Shown here piece by piece: positions 8,657-17,035 of a DNA stretch of 49,474 nucleotides. The notes below the pieces were generated by a model. The model ran no database searches, had not been told where the DNA came from, and worked only from the letters and a program-made list of their open reading frames with translations. The translations under genes and the position numbers were made by a program. Origin of the DNA: Taibaiella chishuiensis (lineage in GTDB: Bacteria; Bacteroidota; Bacteroidia; Chitinophagales; Chitinophagaceae); the NCBI RefSeq assembly GCF_003014535.1, contig NZ_PYGD01000017.1, forward strand, positions 1 through 49,474, written 5' to 3'. Within the stretch, counting starts at the first letter, position 1. The number at the start of each line of letters is the position of its first letter.

Positions 8657-9094
8657 TTAGTAACTGGCCTGCCCGATTTCCAGTTTTTCGATCTTACCTG
8701 CGTCGTCGATATAAAATTTGAAATAGGTTTTAAAATCGCCCCAACGGTCGGAATGGAAGCGACCATAGATATCGAGTCCTTCGCGCGCTACCTTGTCGAT
8801 AGCGGTAAACCGTTCGTGTCCGAGCGCCTCCTGCGAAAAATGGCCCAGATCGATCTTCCTGCCATCGTCCCAAAGGCTGGCCCCTTTGCTGAATAAGGCA
8901 TTCCAGGCCTTGAGGTCGCCGGCTTGCAAAGCGTCGATAGCTTGTTTTACTACAGGATGTTTTAAGGATGCAGTGATCATCGTTGTTGTTTTTTGTGGGA
9001 GATGTATGGGAGTGGCAGTTGTAGCAGACTGGCCCTTGGCGCAGGCGCCGTTAACCAGCAGCAGGCAATAGACTAAGGTCCTAGCTGGTTTCAT
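8657..9094 (-). CDS. Secreted SnoaL/NTF2-fold protein
   Basis: 145 aa. A signal-like N-terminus (MKPARTLVYCLLLVNGACAKGQS) precedes an NTF2/SnoaL-like domain (about 40-145) with the common 'AIDALQAGDLKAWNALFSKGA' opening and the terminal 'KIEKLEIGQA' strand. Such domains bind small hydrophobic molecules or are orphan enzymes; no catalytic role can be assigned. Its start overlaps the end of the upstream membrane gene by 4 bp, so they are coupled. Confidence 0.8.
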   Translation of the reverse strand: MKPARTLVYCLLLVNGACAKGQSATTATPIHLPQKTTTMITASLKHPVVKQAIDALQAGDLKAWNALFSKGASLWDDGRKIDLGHFSQEALGHERFTAIDKVAREGLDIYGRFHSDRWGDFKTYFKFYIDDAGKIEKLEIGQASY

Positions 9095-9468
9095 GGGGTC
9101 GTTTTAAAAAGATCAGGAAAAGGATGACGCAGGTAAATGATCAGTAATGATAAAAGCAGGAAGGGCAGTTCGGTCGCTACGCCTTTCAGGTTACGGTCCG
9201 ACAGGTGGAAGGCCATGATGAGCAGGATGCCTGCCGCGGTTATAAAATTACCGTAGACAAAGGTTTTGGTAAACACCGTAAGCAGTGCCCCGGCAAGGGT
9301 ACAGAGGCCCAGCAGCATCACCCCCGTATCGCCGATGCCCCATTTGCCAAAGAGCCCGAGCATGGCGGGTTTGCCGGAAACCATTGCGGTGCCTTGTTTT
9401 ACCCCCATATATACCGCGAAAAGGATCAGGAGGCTACTTATAATTTTTATCACCATGACATTACTCAT
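9091..9468 (-). CDS. Small four-helix membrane protein
   Basis: 125 aa, almost wholly hydrophobic, with about four membrane helices (5-22, 43-66, 72-90, 98-114) separated by short loops; 'GLFGKWGIGDTGVMLLGL' lies between helices 1 and 2. It looks like the small DoxX-like or unnamed membrane proteins that sit next to SnoaL-fold genes in Bacteroidota. No catalytic motif is seen. The 4-bp overlap with the next gene indicates an operon of two. Confidence 0.7.
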   Translation of the reverse strand: MSNVMVIKIISSLLILFAVYMGVKQGTAMVSGKPAMLGLFGKWGIGDTGVMLLGLCTLAGALLTVFTKTFVYGNFITAAGILLIMAFHLSDRNLKGVATELPFLLLSLLIIYLRHPFPDLFKTTP

Positions 9469-9601
9469 TTTATACCTAAAGATGATAAAGTTTCTGCCTG
9501 TTTTCGTGGTGAGCTTTTCACAATTTGTGCGAAAGTGCTCATTTTTAACAATCTTCCGCCCCGATCCGGCGGAATCCGGTCGTTTGATCGCCAGCTTTTC
9601 C

Positions 9602-9609
9602 TACTTTTG
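9602..9609 (+). promoter_or_regulatory. Candidate -7 element of pgk
   Basis: TACTTTTG matches TAnnTTTG and lies 35 bp upstream of the pgk ATG; TTTG at 9582-9585 is closer than the usual 19-21 bp, so only the -7 box is convincing. Confidence 0.45.
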
Positions 9610-9644
9610 CAACCCAAAAACTACCCTAAATTTTAAAAAAACAT

Positions 9645-10856
9645 ATGAGCACATTCAGCGTACACAATTTTAAAGGCGAAAAAGCTTTGATCCGGGTCGA
9701 TTTCAATGTACCGATTAAAGAAGGTAAAATTACAGACGATACCCGTATTAAAGCAGCATTACCAACCATTAAGAAAGTGTTGCAGGATGGCGGCAGCGTA
9801 GTGCTGATGAGCCACTGGGGCCGCCCCATCAAGGATATGGCCAAGAAGCCCGAGCTTACCCTGGCCGACTTTTCCCTGGGCCGTATCGTAGATCACCTGT
9901 CTGCGCTGCTGGGCGTACCGGTGCAGTTTGCCGACGATTGCATCAGCGAAGATGCACAGGCTAAAGCGGCCGCTTTACAACCCGGCCAGGTTTTATTGTT
10001 GGAAAACCTGCGTTATCATAAAGAAGAAGAGAAAGGTGATGCTACATTTGCCAAACAACTGTCCGGGATGGGTTCCGTTTATGTAAACGATGCCTTTGGT
10101 ACGGCCCACCGCGCGCACGCTTCCACAGCTGTGATCGCCGATTATTTCGACCGGGATCATAAAATGTTTGGCCTGCTGATGGAAGGTGAAGTACTGGCTG
10201 CCGAAAAAGTAATGCATACCGCTGAAAAGCCTTTTACCGCTATCATTGGCGGGGCCAAGGTTTCCGACAAGATCATGATCATCGAGAACCTGCTGGAAAA
10301 AGCTACCGATATCATTATCGGTGGAGGTATGGCCTATACTTTCTTTAAAGCGAATGGTGGCCACATCGGCAACTCGCTGTGCGAAGACGACAGGCTGGAG
10401 ATGGCCCGCGAACTGCTGACCAAAGCAGCGGCTAAAGGCGTAAACATACACCTGCCTGCCGATAGCGTCACAGCTGATAAATTTGCGCCTGATGCCAATA
10501 CCGGTATTGCCGACAATACAGCTATTCCTGACGGGCTGATGGGCCTGGATATCGGTGAGAAAGCGATTGCAGCATTCAGCGAAGTAATCAAAGCTTCCAA
10601 AACGATACTCTGGAACGGTCCTATGGGCGTATTCGAAATGGAAAAATTCCAGGCCGGTACCAAAGCTATAGCTGAAGCCGTTTGCGAAGCCACGAAAAAT
10701 GGTGCGTACAGCCTGGTAGGCGGTGGCGACAGCGTTGCAGCGGTTAACAAATTCGGTATGGCCGATAAGGTAAGTTATGTATCTACCGGCGGCGGCGCTA
10801 TGCTGGAGTTCTTCGAAGGCAAGGAACTGCCGGGCATTGCAGCCATCAACAAGTAA
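9645..10856 (+). CDS. pgk: Phosphoglycerate kinase
   Basis: 403 aa, near the usual ~395-400. Cytoplasmic glycolytic enzyme interconverting 1,3-bisphosphoglycerate + ADP and 3-phosphoglycerate + ATP. Family landmarks in order: '[11 protein letters not shown]' (~17-27), the substrate-binding 'SHWGRP', '[16 protein letters not shown]', '[15 protein letters not shown]', '[11 protein letters not shown]', '[10 protein letters not shown]' and the nucleotide-binding 'GGGDSVAA' near the C-terminus. All are intact. It is monocistronic or weakly linked to the following hydrolase (36-bp gap). Confidence 0.98.
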   Translation: MSTFSVHNFKGEKALIRVDFNVPIKEGKITDDTRIKAALPTIKKVLQDGGSVVLMSHWGRPIKDMAKKPELTLADFSLGRIVDHLSALLGVPVQFADDCISEDAQAKAAALQPGQVLLLENLRYHKEEEKGDATFAKQLSGMGSVYVNDAFGTAHRAHASTAVIADYFDRDHKMFGLLMEGEVLAAEKVMHTAEKPFTAIIGGAKVSDKIMIIENLLEKATDIIIGGGMAYTFFKANGGHIGNSLCEDDRLEMARELLTKAAAKGVNIHLPADSVTADKFAPDANTGIADNTAIPDGLMGLDIGEKAIAAFSEVIKASKTILWNGPMGVFEMEKFQAGTKAIAEAVCEATKNGAYSLVGGGDSVAAVNKFGMADKVSYVSTGGGAMLEFFEGKELPGIAAINK

Positions 10857-10892
10857 AATAAATGAGTAGGGTATAGTTGGGAACAAAGCACG

Positions 10893-12038
10893 ATGAAAGG
10901 AAGATCAAAAACTATGCGTTTAAAGAAAATACTCAAACGAACTATGATCATTTTATGTACAATAGTGGCAGTCCTCGTACTGGCCACTATTTTATTTATG
11001 CAGCAGGCCTCATTTGGCAAAGCGCCTTCCGGCGCCAGGCTCGAGCGGATGAAAAAGTCGCCGCAATACCGCGATGGCGCCTTCCAGAACCAATCCGAAA
11101 CACCTGCATTGACCGGCGGCGCATCCTACTTTACGGTAATGAAAGACTTCTTTTTCGGGAAGCATGACCGTAAAGCGCCCGACGCTGCATTGCCCGCGAT
11201 CAGGCGCGATCTGCAACAGCAGCCCTCGCTTAAGCCGGAGCTTACCTGGTTCGGGCACTCCTCGTACCTTTTGCAGGTCAACGGGCTGAACATCCTGGTA
11301 GACCCGGTTTTCAGCGGCCGTACATCACCGGTAAGTTATGCCGGTACCAAGGCTTTCCCGGGCACGGACATTTACAAGGCTGCCGATATGCCGCGTATCG
11401 ACGTGTTACTTATTACCCACGATCATTACGACCACCTCGACTATCAGACCGTATTACAACTCAAAGACCGGGTAGGGACCTTTGTAACTTCGCTGGGCGT
11501 AGGCGCGCACCTGGAGTACTGGGGGGTACCCGCCGAAAAGATCAAAGAACTGGATTGGTGGGAATCAGCGCCGGTAAGCGATAACAGCCGTTTTACCGCA
11601 ACCCCGGCCCGGCACTTTTCCGGCAGGGGCTTTAAACGCAATGGCACCTTATGGTCTTCTTTCGTGTTGGAAACAGGAGCGTACCGGATCTACCTGGGCG
11701 GCGACTCGGGGTACGACCGTCACTTTGCCGAGATCGGCCGTAAGTTTGGCCCCTTCGACCTGGCCATACTCGAAAACGGGCAGTACAATGCCTATTGGTC
11801 CAACATACACATGATGCCCGAAGAAACGGCGCAGGCTGCAGTGGACCTGGGCGCCAAGGTATTGTTCCCGGTGCATTGGGCCAAGTTTGCCCTGGCTACG
11901 CATCCCTGGGACGAGTCGATACAGAGGGTATTGAAAAAGGCCGGTGCCTTGAAGATGAAAGTAGTTACCCCGCTGATCGGCGAACAGGTAATCCTGGATA
12001 GTATCTACCCGGAGACACAATGGTGGGTTAAAAAATAA
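10893..12038 (+). CDS. Membrane-anchored MBL-fold metallo-hydrolase (UlaG/NAPE-PLD-like)
   Basis: 381 aa. One membrane helix (about 16-36) anchors the protein, followed by a metallo-beta-lactamase domain. Zinc ligands are His176, His178, Asp180 and His181 in 'LLITHDHYDHLDY'; further ligands are likely in 'PARHFSGRG', 'LGGDSGYD' and 'PVHWAKF'. The 'TWFGHSSYLLQVNGLNILVDPVF' opening is typical of the UlaG/NAPE-PLD subgroup, which hydrolyses lactones or phosphodiesters; the substrate here is unknown. A later ATG (10914) is an alternative start leaving the anchor intact. A strong hairpin terminator follows. Confidence 0.88.
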   Translation: MKGRSKTMRLKKILKRTMIILCTIVAVLVLATILFMQQASFGKAPSGARLERMKKSPQYRDGAFQNQSETPALTGGASYFTVMKDFFFGKHDRKAPDAALPAIRRDLQQQPSLKPELTWFGHSSYLLQVNGLNILVDPVFSGRTSPVSYAGTKAFPGTDIYKAADMPRIDVLLITHDHYDHLDYQTVLQLKDRVGTFVTSLGVGAHLEYWGVPAEKIKELDWWESAPVSDNSRFTATPARHFSGRGFKRNGTLWSSFVLETGAYRIYLGGDSGYDRHFAEIGRKFGPFDLAILENGQYNAYWSNIHMMPEETAQAAVDLGAKVLFPVHWAKFALATHPWDESIQRVLKKAGALKMKVVTPLIGEQVILDSIYPETQWWVKK

Positions 12039-12059
12039 AAATAGTGAAATGCAGTACTG

Positions 12060-12086
12060 AGCCTGTCCCGTAATGCGGGACAGGCT
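12060..12086. terminator. Intrinsic terminator between convergent genes
   Basis: GCCTGTCCCG-taatg-CGGGACAGGC, a perfect 10-bp stem followed on the + strand by TTAGTTTTT. It ends the metallo-hydrolase transcript and touches the stop codon of the convergent ABC gene. Confidence 0.85.
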
Positions 12087-13066
12087 TAGTTTTTAAAGAA
12101 GTCGGGGCGCAGGGAAAGGCTGATCGCATCGCCTCTTTTGATCCGGAAATTCATCGTCCGGAGCATAACCGGGTAACCACCGGGCAGGCTTGCGCTCACT
12201 TCGAGGTAGCTGCCGCAGAAAGCGGTATGCGTTACTGTTGCTGTTGTATCTTTATTGGCCGTGGTAATAATAAAATCTTCGGGACGTAAGAAATGTGCTG
12301 CCGGTTCGGGCAGGGCGCCCAGTGCCGGGAACAGCCTGATCCAGGTGGCATCTACAGGATAACAAACGCCGAACAGCCCTGCCACATAGGCATCGGGCGA
12401 GTGGCGGTACACATCGCGCGATGCGCCGCGATGATGCAATAGCCCATCACGCAGCACCAGGATCTCTTCGGCCCAGGAGAGAATGTCGAGCGGATCATGC
12501 GATACCATAAGCGTACTGATGCCCAGTTCGTGCCCGATATCCCTGAGCACGGTTTTCAGTTGGTTCTTATGGATCATATCCAGGTTGGAAAAGGGTTCGT
12601 CGAGCAATAGCAGGCGGGGCGAGGATACCAGCAGCCGGGCCAGTGCCATGCGTTGTTTTTCGCCGCCCGAAAGCTCATTGCTTTTGCGTTGCAGCAGGTG
12701 GTCTACCTGGCAGATCTCGCAGATGCGTCTTGCGGCTTCTTCACCCAGTATATTAGCATACCCGAGCAGCTCTTCCATACGGTAATGATTACGCAGCTCG
12801 AAGTGTTGCGACAGGTAGGCAATGCCCGGGTGGCCCGGAATCAGTTTTTCTTCCGGCACTTTTTTTACCCTTGTGCCTTCGAAGTATACGGCGCCGGTTT
12901 CCGGCGAGATGATACCGCCGATGATCTTCAGCAGGGTGCTTTTGCCGGAGCCCGTCTCGCCCGCGATGGCAAGGTGTTTAAACTGTTCCTGTTCAAAGCT
13001 GATGTCTTTCAGTGCAAATGTGGGCCCTTCTGCTTTCCCGATTCCCGATACCTGTAAAAAACTCAT
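12086..13066 (-). CDS. ABC transporter ATP-binding protein, PotA/FbpC-like with TOBE domain
   Basis: 326 aa from the ATG at 13066 (MSFLQVSGIGK). The longer open frame runs back into the upstream gene and lacks family similarity, so it is not used. Walker A GETGSGKST is at 36-44, Q-loop Gln87, signature LSGGEKQ at 132-138, Walker B LLLLDEP at 152-158 and the switch His in 'LMVSHD'. The last ~90 residues contain 'HFLRPEDF' and end 'ISLSLRPDFF', the pattern of a TOBE_2 domain as in polyamine and ferric-iron importers. No permease or binding protein gene is adjacent, so this is an orphan ATPase of unknown substrate. Confidence 0.87.
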   Translation of the reverse strand: MSFLQVSGIGKAEGPTFALKDISFEQEQFKHLAIAGETGSGKSTLLKIIGGIISPETGAVYFEGTRVKKVPEEKLIPGHPGIAYLSQHFELRNHYRMEELLGYANILGEEAARRICEICQVDHLLQRKSNELSGGEKQRMALARLLVSSPRLLLLDEPFSNLDMIHKNQLKTVLRDIGHELGISTLMVSHDPLDILSWAEEILVLRDGLLHHRGASRDVYRHSPDAYVAGLFGVCYPVDATWIRLFPALGALPEPAAHFLRPEDFIITTANKDTTATVTHTAFCGSYLEVSASLPGGYPVMLRTMNFRIKRGDAISLSLRPDFFKN

Positions 13067-13107
13067 GGTTCCTGTTTTTTTGTTTCCCAACGCTCTTGTA
13101 AGCGTCT

Positions 13108-13506
13108 TTAGTCCAGGGCAACGAATAACTCCGACTGGGTCATCCACTTGCCGTTTATCTTGCGCCACATGGCAGCATAGTTACCGTGCATAGGATCGTT
13201 GGTACAGCGCCATATGCCCTGCTCCCAGGCCAGTATACCCCCTTCGCCGATCCTGATCTCCGAAGGCAGCCGTTCGAAAATAACGGCCTGCGCGGCAAAC
13301 ATCTCTTTCCACACTTTCATCAGCAGTTTCTTACCGGCATATTGCCCGCCTTCGCCGGATATCACTACGATATTATCCATCCAGTATTGGGCTACGCCGG
13401 CCACGTCGAGCTTGCTGATAGCGGCATTGGAGGTTTTGCGGGCTTCGCGGATATAGTTTTCGTCCTGTTGTTGCGCAGACAGGGCGGCTATGGTGTTGTC
13501 AGACAT
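13108..13506 (-). CDS. SnoaL/DUF4440-like protein
   Basis: 132 aa, cytoplasmic (no signal). An NTF2-like fold is suggested by the N-terminal helix 'NYIREARKTSNAAISKLDVAGVAQYWMDNIVVISGEGGQYAGK' region and the terminal strands 'WRKINGKWMTQSELFVALD'. The 'AWEQGIWRC' strand is characteristic of the SgcJ/EcaC-DUF4440 group. Enzymatic role unknown. It lies 41 bp upstream of the ABC ATPase and probably shares its transcript. Confidence 0.8.
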   Translation of the reverse strand: MSDNTIAALSAQQQDENYIREARKTSNAAISKLDVAGVAQYWMDNIVVISGEGGQYAGKKLLMKVWKEMFAAQAVIFERLPSEIRIGEGGILAWEQGIWRCTNDPMHGNYAAMWRKINGKWMTQSELFVALD

Positions 13507-13580
13507 AAATGGCTACTGTATTGCCGGCAAAGATAAGCCATGCGCCGGCAAATAACCGGTTGGAGGGGGAGAATATACAG

Positions 13581-13606
13581 AAAGGCAATACCGGGTAGGT
13601 ATTGCC
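13581..13606 (-). terminator. Intrinsic terminator of the DinB-like gene
   Basis: GGCAATACC-gggta-GGTATTGCC (13584-13606), a 9-bp perfect stem followed on the minus strand by TTTCTGT. It lies 24 bp past the stop of the DinB gene. Confidence 0.65.
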
Positions 13607-13629
13607 TTGCACAGAAAATAAAGACGCGC

Positions 13630-14172
13630 CTAATTAGTGGAAACGCCGGCGCCGTATATCTTATAGTAGTTGTAGTCGGTCATGGGAGCATCGGTAAAGC
13701 CCAGGTTGCGGCCTATAGTTACGATCTGGCCCCTGTGGTAGGTACTGTGGTTCATGATCTGCATAATGTATTCGAAGTTCTCGAAATTACATTCGAACCA
13801 GGGACTCACCACAAGGGTCTTATCTGAAATATCCTCGGCAGTCATTTCGCTGATATAACGCGCCAGGGTCTCCGAATGCTCGAGCAGGGTAGTAAAGGCT
13901 TTCTCTGCGTCTCCTTTAAAATCTACGGGTACAAACTCTTCTTTACTCAATATAGTCAGCCAGTAGCGTTGTACCTGCCAGATGTGTACGATGGTCAGCT
14001 TAATGGAAGGAAAGCTGGACGCGACTTCCTGTTCGATGGTTGCCGGGTCCTTGCTGCGCAGCCAGTTGACCAGGGTGGTATTGGCCCAGAGGTTATAGTG
14101 GGCATAGCTCTGCATCAGGGATGCCAGGGAAGTGGTTGCGCCGGTGGCGATTGGGTTTTGTTGCTCGATCAT
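13630..14172 (-). CDS. DinB-fold (YfiT/DinB-like) protein
   Basis: 180 aa four-helix bundle protein. The DinB metal triad is visible: a His in 'LTIVHIWQVQRYW' (~63), and His141 and His145 in 'MNHSTYHRGQI'. DinB-like proteins are metal-dependent thiol transferases or hydrolases of mostly unknown substrate. A second, distinct DinB protein is encoded at 33548. No leader peptide, so cytoplasmic. Ends before a hairpin terminator. Confidence 0.88.
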   Translation of the reverse strand: MIEQQNPIATGATTSLASLMQSYAHYNLWANTTLVNWLRSKDPATIEQEVASSFPSIKLTIVHIWQVQRYWLTILSKEEFVPVDFKGDAEKAFTTLLEHSETLARYISEMTAEDISDKTLVVSPWFECNFENFEYIMQIMNHSTYHRGQIVTIGRNLGFTDAPMTDYNYYKIYGAGVSTN

Positions 14173-14339
14173 AAAGAAGGTTTTAAAATAAAGGTACAGC
14201 GATAAGACAACAATGTTTGTTGCGAAGAGTTCGCTTATCCGGCTGTGTTATGATGAGACAAAGTAACGAATGTGTACTGACAACAGTATGGCAGTGCTGT
14301 TTTGCGGGATGAATTTTTTTGAAAAAAGTGTGTTTCCAA

Positions 14340-15365
14340 TAAAGCCGGCTAACCGGTGAGATCCTTCGCTGCGCTCAGGATGACAGCAGTCCTCCTGGTA
14401 CTTGATGCTTTACACGCTAATGAAGCCGGCTAACTGATGAGATCCTTCACGATGCTCAGGTTGACAGCGGTCTTCTTGGTACCCGATGCTTCACACGCTA
14501 ATAAAGCCAGCTTACTGATGAGATCCTTCGCTGCGCTCAGGATGACAACGGTCCTCTTGGTACCCGATGCTTTACACGCTAGTGAAGCCGGCTAACTGAT
14601 GAGATCCTTCGCTGCGCTCAGGATGACAGCGGTCCTCCTGGTACGCGATGCTTTACACGCTAATAAAGCCAGCTAACTGGTGAGATCCTTCGCTAGGCTC
14701 AGGATGACAGCGATCCTCCTGGTACCCGATGCTTTACACGCTAATGAAGCCAGCTTACTTGATGAGATCCTTCGCTGCGCTCAGGATGACAGCATTCCGC
14801 TCGGTACTTGATGCTTTACACGCTAATACGGCCAGTTTACTGATGAGATCCTTCGCTTCGCTCAGGATGACAGCATTCCGCTCGGTACTTGATGCTTTAC
14901 ACGCTAGTGAAGCCAGCTTACTTGATGAGATCCTTCGCTGCGCTCAGGATGACAGGCTTCCTCCTGGTACCCGATGCTTTATACGCTGGTAAAGCCGGCT
15001 TACTTGATGAGATCCTTCGCTACGCTCAGGATGACAGCGGTTCTCCTGGTACTTGATGCTTTACACGCTAGCAAAGCCAGCTAGGGGATGAGATCCTTCG
15101 CTGTGCTCAGGATGACAACGGCCCTCCTGGTACTTGATGCTTTACACGGTAATGAAGCCAGTTAACTGATGAGATCCTTCGCGATGCTCAGGATGACAGC
15201 GGTCCTCCTGGTACCCGATGCTTTACCCGCTAATGAAGCCAGCTAACTGATGAGATCCTTCGCGGTGCTCAGGATGACAGCGGTCCTCTTGGTACCCGAT
15301 GCTTCACACGCTAATAAAGCCAGCTAACTGATGAGATCCTTCGCGATGCTCAGGATGACAATTAA
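14340..15365. repeat. Tandem array 2: 13 copies of an 81-82 bp repeat
   Basis: The core GATCCTTCGC-NNN-GCTCAGGATGACA recurs at 14360, 14441, 14522, 14603, 14684, 14766, 14847, 14929, 15011, 15092, 15173, 15254 and 15335. The spacer is itself conserved (around 'cctcctggtacccgatgctt' and 'acacgctaatgaagccagc'), so this is a minisatellite rather than a CRISPR array. The core and period match array 1 but the spacer does not. Copies vary mostly at the three bases in the loop of the core. The right flank (15366-15400, 'ctctaatatctaacatct') matches the end of array 1. No gene is credible across 14173-15505. Confidence 0.95.
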
Positions 15366-15505
15366 CCCTCTAACCTCTAATATCTAACATCTCAATACTC
15401 GCGACTCACTACCCGATACTCAAAATTAAAAGACGGGTTGCCATGGCAGCAGCAACCCGTCGTGGTGCAGGTAGAAAAAGAAGTAAAACAACTGCACCAT
15501 TATTG

Positions 15506-17035
15506 TCAGGATACCAGTACCCGGATTAGGATATTCAGGCTCCATATAATGATCAGGAAACCCACGCTGAGGAACATGGTCTTTAAAGGCAGCTTACCCG
15601 CCAGCCGGGCGGCAAAGGGCGCCGCAGTAAGGCCGCCGATCACCAGTCCCAGGATAATTTGCCAATGGCTGATGCCGATAAAGGAAAAGAAGGCGAGGGC
15701 GCTGGCCAGCGTCACGAAAAACTCGCTGAGACTTACCGTACCGATCACATAACGTGGTGTTCTGCCTTTAGCTATGAGTGTGCTGGTTACCAGTGGTCCC
15801 CAGCCACCGCCGCCAAAGGAGTCGAGAAAGCCACCAGCGCCGGCCAGCCAGCCCACATGTTTCAGCTTTTTCCGGGCGCCGATATTCTTTTTAAAAGCAT
15901 TGCGTAAGATGCGTATACCGAGCAGCAGGGTATACACCGCCAGCAAAGGCCGGATAACGGAGGCATATTGCTGTCCCAGCCAGGTAAGCAAACCCGCGCC
16001 TGCTACAGCGCCCAGTACGCCGGGCACAAGGATGAGCCGGAACAGTTTTTTATTGACATTACCAAACTTGTAGTGACTGAAGCCCGATGCGCCACTGGAA
16101 AACATTTCGGCGGTATGGATACTGCTGCTGATCGCAGGCAAAGGCACCCCGGCAGACAGCAGCACCGAAGTACAGGTAACGCCATAACCCATACCCAGTG
16201 CGCCGTCTACCATCTGCGCCAGGAAACCGGCCAGCAGCATCCAGTAAAACTGCCGGTCCAGTTGACTGCCGTAGTGTACAATGCCCGCACCGATATCGCT
16301 GATCGAAATATAGGATCCGAGCAGGGTACCGGCAAAGAGAAAGACAAAGGCAAAAAAGAACCCGTAGGCCACGCGTTTCCATTGGCGCTTCTCCCTGCCA
16401 AAGTCGTTGTTGTTGCGCTGTACCAGGCTGCCGGTTAGCCGGTTCAGGCGTCTTACTTTTTCCGAAAAGTCGCCTTTGATCCGGTGCCGCAACTGGTGCA
16501 TATGCTGCAGCAGCGGTTCCATTTCGTCGGGCAACGATTCCTGCAGCACTTCCTTCATACGTTTAGCCACCGTGGGCGATTGCCCGTTGGTGGATATCGC
16601 GATCTTCAGGCTGCCTTTATGGACGATAGAACCCAGGTAAAAATCGCAGAGGTCCGGCTGGTCGGCCACATTGACCAGGATACCCGCCGAACGGGCATCG
16701 CAACAGATTGCCGCACTCGTAGCCGGATCGTCTACCGCTACGATAACAAGATCGGCAAAACGCAGATCGGCCGGTTCGTAGGCCTTCTCCTGCAACTGCA
16801 ACAGGTCTTGTGTTGCGGCCAGCGCCCTGATCTCGGTATTGATCGTGCGGGCTACCAGGGTAATCTCGGTAGCAGGCGACTGTTGTAATACGGCCTGCAG
16901 TTTTTCGAGGGCTACCGCTCCGCCGCCAACGATCAGCAGGCGCAATTGCTGCAGTTTCAGGAATACAGGGAACAGGGTATTGCCCTGTACGGCAGGCGCC
17001 GGCTGTATTGTTTGCATATCAGGACTTCGGCTCAT
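15506..17035 (-). CDS. Fusion: siroheme-synthase NAD domain + TauE/SafE transporter
   Basis: 509 aa in one uninterrupted frame. Residues ~20-205 are a CysG-N/Met8p-like precorrin-2 dehydrogenase/sirohydrochlorin ferrochelatase: Rossmann 'LLIVGGGAVALEK' (33-45), Asp125 in 'LVNVADQPDLCDF' at the position of the catalytic Asp, and 'IAISTNGQSPTVAKRM' (146-160). Residues ~220-509 carry eight or nine membrane helices of a TSUP (TauE/SafE) anion transporter, with 'GALGMGYGVT' and 'GGFLDSFGGGGWGP' repeats. It would finish siroheme for CysI and move sulfite, sulfate or another sulfur anion. Last gene of the sulfur operon; overlaps the TonB receptor gene by 4 bp. Confidence 0.9.
   Translation of the reverse strand: MSRSPDMQTIQPAPAVQGNTLFPVFLKLQQLRLLIVGGGAVALEKLQAVLQQSPATEITLVARTINTEIRALAATQDLLQLQEKAYEPADLRFADLVIVAVDDPATSAAICCDARSAGILVNVADQPDLCDFYLGSIVHKGSLKIAISTNGQSPTVAKRMKEVLQESLPDEMEPLLQHMHQLRHRIKGDFSEKVRRLNRLTGSLVQRNNNDFGREKRQWKRVAYGFFFAFVFLFAGTLLGSYISISDIGAGIVHYGSQLDRQFYWMLLAGFLAQMVDGALGMGYGVTCTSVLLSAGVPLPAISSSIHTAEMFSSGASGFSHYKFGNVNKKLFRLILVPGVLGAVAGAGLLTWLGQQYASVIRPLLAVYTLLLGIRILRNAFKKNIGARKKLKHVGWLAGAGGFLDSFGGGGWGPLVTSTLIAKGRTPRYVIGTVSLSEFFVTLASALAFFSFIGISHWQIILGLVIGGLTAAPFAARLAGKLPLKTMFLSVGFLIIIWSLNILIRVLVS

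Noticed and set aside
8417-8896. 159-codon + strand ORF across the gap and the SnoaL-fold gene
   Set aside because: Mostly antisense to a real domain; the minus-strand frame is better explained.
14729-14992. 87-codon ORF in array 2 with a repeating peptide
   Set aside because: The 81-bp unit is a multiple of three, so any open frame repeats. The DNA repeat explains it; frame is lost at the 82-bp units.
14340-15365. CRISPR array
   Set aside because: Spacers between the cores are conserved copies, not unique sequences, and no cas genes are present.
15506-17035. Frameshift or assembly chimera to explain the CysG-N/TauE fusion
   Set aside because: The frame is open through the junction, both halves fit the sulfur pathway, and the 4-bp overlap with the preceding gene is normal.
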